Below, in pieces: positions 26,084-33,343 of a stretch of DNA of 34,361 bases. Source of the DNA: an uncultured Clostridia bacterium (lineage in GTDB: Bacteria > Bacillota > Clostridia > UBA1381); the NCBI GenBank assembly GCA_910585795.1, contig CAJUFV010000114.1, positions 1-34,361 on the forward strand, given 5' to 3'. Under the pieces are notes generated by a model. The model was not told the DNA's origin. It made no database searches and worked only from the letters and a program-made list of their open reading frames with translations. How positions within the stretch are numbered: the stretch's first letter is position 1; every line of letters begins with the position of its first letter. Both the position numbers and the translations under genes were made by a program.

Positions 26084-28174
26084 ATGATTAGGGTGGCTAA
26101 AACGGCTGGCTTTTGCTATGGTGTTAGCAGAGCGGTTGACGGGGTATATACGGAAATAGAGAAGAAAAATAAGATTGCTGTTCTTGGTCCTCTTATTCAT
26201 AACAGACAGGTTATAGAGGATTTAGCGGCAAAGGGGGTATATTCATATGACAGTGTTTCTGATATTCCGGAGGATTGTACAATAGTTATACGCGCGCATG
26301 GTGTCAGCAAAGATATTTATGACGCTATAGGTGAACGAAAGTATATTGACCTTACTTGTCCGTTTGTTTCAAAGATTCATAGAATTGTATCCGATTATTA
26401 CGAAAAAGGATATAAAATTATAATTGTTGGTGATAAAAATCATCCGGAGGTTATTGGTATAAACGGATGGTGCGGAGGTAAAGCTCTTGTAATAAATGAC
26501 CTTAATGATGAAATTGACCGGAATTTTGCAGATGAAAACATTTGTATTGTAGCACAAACTACAATAAATAGAGATTTTTTTGGTCAAATCGTACAAAATA
26601 TAAAAAAAACTTGCAAAAGTACCCTTATTTTTGATACAATATGTAATGCGACAAAGGATAGGCAAAAAGAGGCAGATGAACTTTCGCGGATTTCAGACAT
26701 GATGATTGTAATTGGCGGCAGGGAGAGCTCAAATACAAGAAAGCTGTTTGAAATATCGAAGCATAATTGTCCTGTAACCTATCATATCGAAACTTTTGAG
26801 GATTTACCTCAAGAAAAAACATATAATAAAATAGGTATTACCGCTGGGGCGTCAACGCCAGGCAGTATTATCGAGGAGGTAGTAAAGGCTATGAGTGAAA
26901 ATTTAAAAAATGAGGAGAGCTTTGCAGAGCTGTTTGAGCAGTATGAAAGCAAGACTCTAAACAATGGGGACATTATTGACGGTAAGGTTGTAGAGGTTCG
27001 CAACAACGAGGTCATTGTTGATTTGGGTGGCTTCAAGTATAACGGACAGCTATCGGCAGACCAGTTGACAGATGACCCGTCACTTAAGCCGTCTGATATT
27101 GTAAAAGAAGGCGATACAATCAAAGTTTATGTTGTCGGCGTAAACGATGGCGAGGGAAAAGTAGTTTTATCAAGAAAGAAATTGGTAGCTATGGAAAGCT
27201 GGAACAAAATCAAAGCGGCTTATGAAGAAGAAAAAATTCTGGAAGGAAAGATTATTAAGGCCGTTAAGGGCGGGGTTATTGCTCTTACAGATGGTTCACA
27301 GGTATTTATCCCTGCGCGTCAGGCATCAGGCAGATTTGTGCAAGACCTTCAGAGCCTTGTTGGAACAACTGTAAATTATAAGATTATCGAAATTGATGAA
27401 AGAAGAAGACGTGTAATCGGTTCCGTTAGAGTTATTATTGAGGCTGAAAGAAAAGAAAAAGAGGATAAATTCTGGGCAGATGCTGAGGTTGGTAAAAAGT
27501 ATCAGGGAACAGTAAAATCACTTACATCCTTTGGCGCGTTTGTTGATATCGGCGGCGTGGATGGTCTTGTTCATATCAGCGAGCTTTCATGGAACAAGAT
27601 TAAGCATCCGTCAGAGGTTGTTAAAGAAGGTGATGTCCTTGATGTTTATATTAAGGATTTGAATACAGAAACAAAGAAGATTTCTCTTGGTTTTAAGAAG
27701 ATTGAGGATAATCCTTGGACAATCGCTCAGTCAAAGATAAATTTGGGCGATACAGTTAAGTGTAAGATTGTGCGTATGATGCCGTTTGGCGCATTTGCGG
27801 AAATTATGCCTAATGTTGACGGTCTTATTCATATTTCCCAGATTGCTGATAGAAGAATTGGTAAGCCTGAGGACGTTCTTACAATAGGTGAGGAGGTTGA
27901 GGCTAAGGTTACAGACCTTAACTGGGACGAGAAGAAGATTAGTCTTTCGATTCGCGCGCTTATTCCGACACCTGAAGAGCCTGAGATTGAGGAAACGCCA
28001 GTAGAGCCTCAGAAAGCGGAAACTCTTGTATACTCAACAGACCCTGATGTTGAGGTTGAAGAGGAAATTGAAATTGAGCCGGCAGAGGATAATATAGAAG
28101 ATGCTGCCGCAGAAAAGGCAGAAGTTGAAGAGACAATTGAAGTTGAGCCTGAAGAAGCAGCGGATGCTGAATAA
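26084..28174 (+). CDS. ispH: IspH–ribosomal protein S1 fusion
   Basis: A 696-residue bifunctional protein. Residues 1 to about 275 form IspH, the 4Fe-4S enzyme of the last isoprenoid precursor step, with cluster cysteines Cys11, Cys92 and Cys187. Four S1 RNA-binding repeats begin near 295, 383, 468 and 554, which act on mRNA at the ribosome. The last 65 residues are strongly acidic and low in complexity. The same fusion is known in other Clostridia, so it is not an assembly error. The frame is continuous. A strong terminator follows 11 bases after the stop. Confidence 0.96.
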   Translation: MIRVAKTAGFCYGVSRAVDGVYTEIEKKNKIAVLGPLIHNRQVIEDLAAKGVYSYDSVSDIPEDCTIVIRAHGVSKDIYDAIGERKYIDLTCPFVSKIHRIVSDYYEKGYKIIIVGDKNHPEVIGINGWCGGKALVINDLNDEIDRNFADENICIVAQTTINRDFFGQIVQNIKKTCKSTLIFDTICNATKDRQKEADELSRISDMMIVIGGRESSNTRKLFEISKHNCPVTYHIETFEDLPQEKTYNKIGITAGASTPGSIIEEVVKAMSENLKNEESFAELFEQYESKTLNNGDIIDGKVVEVRNNEVIVDLGGFKYNGQLSADQLTDDPSLKPSDIVKEGDTIKVYVVGVNDGEGKVVLSRKKLVAMESWNKIKAAYEEEKILEGKIIKAVKGGVIALTDGSQVFIPARQASGRFVQDLQSLVGTTVNYKIIEIDERRRRVIGSVRVIIEAERKEKEDKFWADAEVGKKYQGTVKSLTSFGAFVDIGGVDGLVHISELSWNKIKHPSEVVKEGDVLDVYIKDLNTETKKISLGFKKIEDNPWTIAQSKINLGDTVKCKIVRMMPFGAFAEIMPNVDGLIHISQIADRRIGKPEDVLTIGEEVEAKVTDLNWDEKKISLSIRALIPTPEEPEIEETPVEPQKAETLVYSTDPDVEVEEEIEIEPAEDNIEDAAAEKAEVEETIEVEPEEAADAE

Positions 28175-28185
28175 TTTTTGGAATC

Positions 28186-28213
28186 AAAGGCAGGTGTGAA
28201 TCCTGCCTTTTTT
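28186..28213 (+). terminator. Intrinsic terminator after the IspH–S1 gene
   Basis: AAAGGCAGG (28186-28194) and its complement at 28202-28210 form a nine-pair stem with a seven-base loop, ending in six T residues (28208-28213). This is the clearest terminator in the window. Confidence 0.92.
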
Positions 28214-28245
28214 GGTATAGTTGAACTATATTCTGTTGAGATGAA

Positions 28246-28252
28246 AAAGAGG
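28246..28252 (+). promoter_or_regulatory. Ribosome binding site that fixes the murD start
   Basis: AAAGAGG, nine bases before ATG 28262. The frame can be read back to 28178 and has an ATG at 28241, but 28178 begins inside the terminator region and neither has a better site. Confidence 0.65.
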
Positions 28253-28261
28253 TATGAAGTT

Positions 28262-29635
28262 ATGACTAAGCTTGATGAATTCAAAAATGATGTAAATGGC
28301 AGGAAGATAACTGTTATAGGCATAGGAATTTCCAATCTCCCGCTTATAAAATATCTTGTGAAGCTGGGAGCTGATATTACAGCATGTGATAAACGTGATA
28401 AAGATGACCTTGGTGAAAGCTATAATGAGCTTGAAAAGCTGGGTATAAGCTTTAGGCTTGGCGAAGGATATTTGGAAAATCTCTCAGGAGATATAATATT
28501 TAAAACTCCAGGTATGCGTTTCGATGTTCCGGAGCTGCTTGAGGCAAAGGAAAAAGGAAGTATAGTAACAAGTGAGATGGAGATATTTTTTGATGTATGT
28601 CCGTCTCATATTATAGCAGTGACTGGAAGTGACGGCAAGACAACAACGACCACGCTTATTCATAAAATGATGACACAAGCGGGCTATAAAACATGGCTTG
28701 GAGGTAATATAGGAAATCCTCTTCTTACTGAAGCGGAAAATATGAAGCCAGAGGATTGGGTTATTCTTGAATTGTCTTCGTTTCAGCTCCATACTATGAA
28801 AAAATCACCTGAAATTGCCATTATAACAAATATCAGTCCTAATCATCTTGATATGCATAAGGACTACCAGGAATACATTGATGCAAAGAAAAATATTATG
28901 CTTTACCAAAATGAAAAAGCTATTTTGGTTGTAAATGCTGATAATGAAGTTACAGCAAAAATTGGCAGTGAAGCTAAGGGCAGGCTAAGATGTTTTTCCA
29001 GATATAAAAAAGAAAATGTGTATTTAGACAGTGAATATATAAAGCGTGGTAATGATACCGTTTTGAATATTCATGATATAAAAATACCAGGTATGCATAA
29101 TGTGGAAAATTATATGGCGGCTATAGCTGCTGTAGAAGGACTTGTTGCGGATGCTGTGATAGTGGATGTGGCAAAATCTTTCGGAGGCGTTGAGCACCGT
29201 ATAGAGCTTGTCAGAACACTGGACGGAGTTCGTTATTACAACAGCTCAATTGATTCAAGTCCTAACAGGACTATAAATACATTGCGTGTCTTTCCTGAAA
29301 AGGTCATTATGATTGGTGGAGGTAAGGATAAGGGAATACCGTATGATGATATTGGGTCATCTCTTGCCGAGCATGTTAAAGTTCTAATACTAATAGGAGC
29401 TACAGCCGATAAAATTCATGAAGCGCTTAATGCTGAAATAAAAAAGACGGGAAATGGAAAAGATATAGAAGTTATCCGCGTATCCTCGTATGAAGAAGCT
29501 GTGAGTACAGCGCGAAGCAAGGCTTGTGAAGGTGATGTAGTAATACTGACTCCTGCCAGCACAAGCTTTGATATGTTCAGAAATTTTGAGGAACGTGGAA
29601 ATCTATTTAAAAAACTTGTAAATGAGTTGAATTGA
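28262..29635 (+). CDS. murD: UDP-N-acetylmuramoylalanine–D-glutamate ligase
   Basis: Adds D-glutamate to the peptidoglycan precursor. The 457-residue protein has an N-terminal Rossmann-like domain (ITVIGIGISNLPLIKYL), the ATP-binding loop VTGSDGKTTTT, the LELSSFQLHTM and NISPNHLDMH segments, VEHRIELV and NSSIDSSPN, and the C-terminal domain with GGKDKGIPYDDI. ATG 28262 gives the usual family length. It follows a terminator, so it must have its own promoter or rely on readthrough; I found no clear promoter in the 30 bases between. No other mur genes are nearby. Confidence 0.95.
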   Translation: MTKLDEFKNDVNGRKITVIGIGISNLPLIKYLVKLGADITACDKRDKDDLGESYNELEKLGISFRLGEGYLENLSGDIIFKTPGMRFDVPELLEAKEKGSIVTSEMEIFFDVCPSHIIAVTGSDGKTTTTTLIHKMMTQAGYKTWLGGNIGNPLLTEAENMKPEDWVILELSSFQLHTMKKSPEIAIITNISPNHLDMHKDYQEYIDAKKNIMLYQNEKAILVVNADNEVTAKIGSEAKGRLRCFSRYKKENVYLDSEYIKRGNDTVLNIHDIKIPGMHNVENYMAAIAAVEGLVADAVIVDVAKSFGGVEHRIELVRTLDGVRYYNSSIDSSPNRTINTLRVFPEKVIMIGGGKDKGIPYDDIGSSLAEHVKVLILIGATADKIHEALNAEIKKTGNGKDIEVIRVSSYEEAVSTARSKACEGDVVILTPASTSFDMFRNFEERGNLFKKLVNELN

Positions 29636-29636
29636 A

Positions 29637-30662
29637 ATGAAAAAACTAATTAAACGATTAAGCGATATGAGGGGAATATCTGGATTTGAGTATAGACATA
29701 CCAGTGAAATTGCTAAAATGTTTGAAAAATATTGTGACGAGGTTGTAATAGACTCCCTTGGAAGTGTTATAGCTGTTAAGCGCTGTGGTCTGGAGAATGC
29801 TCCGAAAATAATGATTGAAGCGCATTGTGATGAAATTGGGCTTATAATTACATCTATAACTGATGACGGTTATTTAACTTTTGCAAATGTCGGAGGTGTA
29901 GACCAGAGAACCTTGCCTATGACTGAGGTTGTGGTACATGGCAGACGTGATTTGTGGGGAGTAATAGGAATAAGGCCGTCACATATGCAAAATAATGGAA
30001 AAACTGCGGCTATTAAAGAAATGGCCATTGATACGGGACTAGATGCGTATACTGTAAAAGATATTGTTTCAATAGGCGACAGTGTTACGATAGCTCAGTC
30101 AATAGGGGCTTTGGGGAATACACAGTTTAGCGGCAAGTCACTTGATGACAGAGCCAGTGTTGCGGCTATTATTAAAGTTATGCAGAATCTTGAAGAATGC
30201 AGACTTCATACTGATATATATGCGGTTGCCGCTGTACAGGAAGAGGTTGGCTGCCGCGGAGGAAAGACTGCCGCTTATGCGATAAATCCTGATATGGCAG
30301 TAGCGATAGATGTTTGTCATGGAATTACTCCTGATAACAATGAGAATGCTTTTGAGCTTGGCTCGGGGACAGTTATATCTGTTGGGCCAAACCTTCATCC
30401 TAAACTTACAGCGGCACTTTTTAATGTTGCGGAGAAGAATAATATAAAAGTCAGCATAGACGTTGATGGCGGCAATACAGGTACAGATGCTTGGGAAATA
30501 CAGGTTGCGCGTGACGGAATTCCTACCGCACTGCTTTCAATTCCGCTTAAATATATGCATACATCTGTTGAAACACTGGATGTATATGATGTAGAGATGA
30601 CAGTAAATCTTATTACTGAATTTATCAAGGAACAGAAAGGTGATACGCAATGGCTGAGTTAG
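29637..30662 (+). CDS. M42-family metallo-aminopeptidase (first of three)
   Basis: A 341-residue member of the M42 glutamyl/leucyl aminopeptidase (TET/FrvX) family, which forms large dodecamers that trim short peptides. All metal and catalytic residues are present: His63 in EAHCDEIG, the bridging Asp in SLDDRAS, the Glu–Glu pair in QEEVGCRGG, Asp in AIDVCHG and the last His in LKYMHTSVE. It starts one base after the murD stop with a poor ribosome-binding site. Its end overlaps the second M42 gene by 13 bases. Substrate preference cannot be predicted. Confidence 0.92.
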   Translation: MKKLIKRLSDMRGISGFEYRHTSEIAKMFEKYCDEVVIDSLGSVIAVKRCGLENAPKIMIEAHCDEIGLIITSITDDGYLTFANVGGVDQRTLPMTEVVVHGRRDLWGVIGIRPSHMQNNGKTAAIKEMAIDTGLDAYTVKDIVSIGDSVTIAQSIGALGNTQFSGKSLDDRASVAAIIKVMQNLEECRLHTDIYAVAAVQEEVGCRGGKTAAYAINPDMAVAIDVCHGITPDNNENAFELGSGTVISVGPNLHPKLTAALFNVAEKNNIKVSIDVDGGNTGTDAWEIQVARDGIPTALLSIPLKYMHTSVETLDVYDVEMTVNLITEFIKEQKGDTQWLS

Positions 30663-31663
30663 TAAAGATTCTGTCCGAGCAAAATGGCGTGAGCGGCTGT
30701 GAGACTGCTGTGCGTAATTTGATTATTGATAAAATAAAAGGACAGGCGGATAATATAACAATTGACAGCATGGGAAATGTTCTTGCGCTAAAGAAAGGAA
30801 AAAGCTCTTCAAAAACATTTGCTGTCACTGCGCATATGGATGAGCCTGGATTTATAATAAGTGAAATTACGGATAAAGGATACCTTAAGTTTAAGTCTGT
30901 CGGAGATGTTGATTCAAGGAAAATCATTTCTAAAAAGGTGGTAATTGGAGAAAAGAATATACGAGGCGTTATAGGCATGAAGGCAATTCACCTGCAAGCA
31001 AAGAGTGAAAGAGAAAAAACAGTTTCTGTTTCAAAGATGTTTATTGATATTGGCGTAAAAAATAAGGATGAAGCTGAAAAATATGTCCGTCTTGGTGATT
31101 ATGTAACTTTTAATACAACATTTGAAGCTATAGGTAATAATGTTAAGGGCAAGGCGCTTGAAAGAAGCGGAATATGCAGAGTGCTTATAAACGCAATGGA
31201 TAGGGAATATCCGTTTGACACATATTTTTGTTTTCTTACTCAGCATGAGGTTGGTTCTAGAGGCGCAAAAATAATATCTCACAGATTAAATCCTGATGCG
31301 GTGCTTACTGTGTCGTCTGTAGACACTGCGGATATGTACGGCTGTGAAAGAACTAAAAATGAAGTGAAAATCGGCGAAGGTGTTGTTGTCAGCAATTGTG
31401 ACAAATTTGTTATATCGGATAAAACGCTTACTGATTCAATGACAGTTAAAACAGAAAATATAAAAACACAGTCTGCCGTACTTAAGGAATTTTCAAGTGA
31501 TGCCGGGGCAATACAGACCAGCGCTTACGGAACACGCTGTATGAGCATTTCAATTCCGTGTAGGTATTCACATTCGCCTGTGTCGCTGATGTCTCTCAGT
31601 GATGTTGAAAGCACATTGGAATATGTGAGATTATTTTTAAATAAAATTGGAGAAATAGTATAA
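30650..31663 (+). CDS. Degenerate M42-family protein (second of three)
   Basis: A 337-residue protein clearly homologous to its two neighbours from end to end, including the PA-like inserted domain. The first metal His (His62, AHMDE) and the last (His308, SHSP) remain. The bridging aspartate in ALDDRAG-type motifs is Glu171 in ALERSG. The general-base glutamate is His199 (QHEVG). The metal-binding aspartate appears to be Ser222 (VSSVDT). It therefore probably lacks normal peptidase activity and may be a structural or regulatory subunit. The frame is intact, so it does not look like a decaying gene. It overlaps both neighbours. Confidence 0.85.
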   Translation: MAELVKILSEQNGVSGCETAVRNLIIDKIKGQADNITIDSMGNVLALKKGKSSSKTFAVTAHMDEPGFIISEITDKGYLKFKSVGDVDSRKIISKKVVIGEKNIRGVIGMKAIHLQAKSEREKTVSVSKMFIDIGVKNKDEAEKYVRLGDYVTFNTTFEAIGNNVKGKALERSGICRVLINAMDREYPFDTYFCFLTQHEVGSRGAKIISHRLNPDAVLTVSSVDTADMYGCERTKNEVKIGEGVVVSNCDKFVISDKTLTDSMTVKTENIKTQSAVLKEFSSDAGAIQTSAYGTRCMSISIPCRYSHSPVSLMSLSDVESTLEYVRLFLNKIGEIV

Positions 31664-32652
31664 TGAATATTTTAAAGTTACTTGAAAAATTAACCGAAAT
31701 AAACAGTGTTTCAGGAAATGAGACAGAAGTAAGACAGTATATTTCTTCAGTTATAAAGGATTATTGCAGTGAAATATATACTGATTCTATGGGAAATCTT
31801 GTAGCTCGAAAATGCGGAAACGGCAAAAAAATTATGTTTGCCGCTCATATGGACGAAATAGGCATTATAGTTACAGGCATTGATGATAATGGGTTTGTTC
31901 GTTTTGGAGCGGTTGGAGGCTTGAACACACGCAATCTTGTTAATCTTCGTGTCAGATTTTCAAACGGTCTGGAAGGTGTAATAGGAGCGCAGGAGAAAGC
32001 GTTTAAGGACAAGCCCTCTTTGTCGAAGTTATATATTGATATTGGAGCTGATAATAAAGAAAGCGCACAGAAGCTTGTTACAATAGGAGATACAGCAGCA
32101 TTTGCGGGTGGATTTGCGCAATGCGGAGGAAAAATTATTGCTAAAGCTCTTGATAACAGAGCTGGGTGCGCAGTGTTGATAAAAGCGTTAAGTGAAATTG
32201 AAAGCTCTGATAATGACCTTTATTTTGTATTTACAGTGCAGGAGGAAGTTGGATTGCGGGGAGCAAAAACAGCCGCGTTTTCTATTGAGCCTGATATAGC
32301 GGTAGCAGTTGATGTTACTGATACTGGAGATACGCCTGATGCGCCTGTGATGGCGATTGAATTGTGTAAGGGGGCGGCTGTTAAGGTTATGGATCGTTCT
32401 ATAATGTGTGACGCAGATGTTCGTATAAAAATGATTGAGACAGCAAAGAAAAATAATATACCGTATCAGCTGGAAATTATGACAGATGGCGGAACGGACG
32501 CCGGAGCAATTCATCTGACAAGAGCCGGTGTAAAAACCGGAGGAATATCTGTTCCTACAAGATATATTCATTCACCGTCAGAGATGGCAAGCGTAGATGA
32601 CATTGAGAATTGTGCCAGACTGGTATATAATTTAGCTGTTGAAAACTGGTGA
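31663..32652 (+). CDS. M42-family metallo-aminopeptidase (third of three)
   Basis: A 329-residue M42 peptidase with a complete active site: AAHMDEIG, the bridging Asp in ALDNRAG, catalytic Glu and metal Glu in QEEVGLRGAK, Asp in AVDVTDTGD and the final His in RYIHSPSEM. It resembles the common YsdC/FrvX form most closely of the three. It starts in the stop codon of the degenerate gene (TAATG overlap), so all three should be made from one mRNA in linked amounts. Mixed dodecamers are possible by analogy with archaeal heteromeric TET complexes. Confidence 0.93.
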   Translation: MNILKLLEKLTEINSVSGNETEVRQYISSVIKDYCSEIYTDSMGNLVARKCGNGKKIMFAAHMDEIGIIVTGIDDNGFVRFGAVGGLNTRNLVNLRVRFSNGLEGVIGAQEKAFKDKPSLSKLYIDIGADNKESAQKLVTIGDTAAFAGGFAQCGGKIIAKALDNRAGCAVLIKALSEIESSDNDLYFVFTVQEEVGLRGAKTAAFSIEPDIAVAVDVTDTGDTPDAPVMAIELCKGAAVKVMDRSIMCDADVRIKMIETAKKNNIPYQLEIMTDGGTDAGAIHLTRAGVKTGGISVPTRYIHSPSEMASVDDIENCARLVYNLAVENW

Positions 32653-32667
32653 TGGAGGTGTATATGT

Positions 32668-33321
32668 GTGGCAACGTGGGGAGTACATTTGCGCATAGCA
32701 ACATTATTTCTTGATAAGATAGACAAAAAGCATCACAGGGAGTTTGTAATCGGCAGCGTGGCTCCAGACTGCGGATATGGAGAAAAGGATAGCTTCGGGG
32801 ATTTTATTCCTCCGCCGAAGGTGACACACTGGTCTCCGAGCGGTATGAAAAATGATTGTCGGTATAAGGATTTTTATAACATGTATCTTACAGATGAAAG
32901 AAATGATGATTATTGGTTTTATCTGGGATACTATGTACATTTGCTGGCGGATATATTATGGTCAGTAACAATGTATTTGCCTACAAGAGTAAAATATGCG
33001 GGTGAATATGAGAAAAATCCTGATTTCCTTCGGATAATAAAACGTGACTGGAATGATATTGATATTGAATATCTTGGGTCTCTTAAGCATACTCCGGCGC
33101 TTGATATTATAAGAAGCACAGGCGAGGTTAAGGACTATCTTCCATATTATGAACACGGACAGCTGACTAAGCAGATAAAATTTATTGCTGATTATTACAA
33201 GGATTGTGATAAAATTAAGAGCAGAGACTACATATATGCTTCACCTAAGGATATAGGGAATTTTATACACTGCGCCTATGAATTAATAAGTATGATTTTA
33301 ACACAGGAAGAGCTTATCTGA
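32668..33321 (+). CDS. Zinc-dependent phospholipase C-like protein
   Basis: A 217-residue protein of the zinc-dependent phospholipase C/S1-P1 nuclease-like family (PF00882). The usual start MATWGVHLRIA, the histidine in VTHWSPSG and the motif YYVHLLADILW (H-X3-D) are visible. There is no signal peptide, so it is probably cytoplasmic and may not cleave phospholipids. The start codon is GTG 32668 with GGAGG at 32654-32658. An ATG at 32664 is in another frame. The stop codon lies inside the palindrome shared with the convergent RnfC-like gene. Substrate unknown. Confidence 0.82.
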   Translation: MATWGVHLRIATLFLDKIDKKHHREFVIGSVAPDCGYGEKDSFGDFIPPPKVTHWSPSGMKNDCRYKDFYNMYLTDERNDDYWFYLGYYVHLLADILWSVTMYLPTRVKYAGEYEKNPDFLRIIKRDWNDIDIEYLGSLKHTPALDIIRSTGEVKDYLPYYEHGQLTKQIKFIADYYKDCDKIKSRDYIYASPKDIGNFIHCAYELISMILTQEELI

Positions 33322-33343
33322 TAATATCAGATAAGCTCTTTTG
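33308..33343. terminator. Bidirectional terminator palindrome containing both stop codons
   Basis: Arms 33308-33323 and 33325-33340 are perfect complements of 16 bases around a single central base. The + strand arm ends in TCTTTT, a usable T tract; the - strand side has only TT followed by CC. The TGA of the phospholipase-like gene (33319-33321) and the TGA of the RnfC-like gene (33327-33329, - strand) are both inside it. Confidence 0.8.

Noticed and set aside
26084..28174. IspH–S1 junction as an assembly artefact
   Set aside because: The frame is continuous, the linker is plausible, and the same fusion is known from other Clostridia.
28178..28261. N-terminal extension of murD reaching back to 28178
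   Set aside because: It starts next to and runs through the intrinsic terminator at 28186-28213, adds residues not found in MurD, and has no ribosome binding site. ATG 28262 gives the normal length.
30650..31663. Middle M42 gene as a pseudogene
   Set aside because: The frame is complete, the length is normal, it overlaps both neighbours at start and end, and fold-defining segments are conserved. Loss of catalytic residues alone suggests a changed role, not decay.
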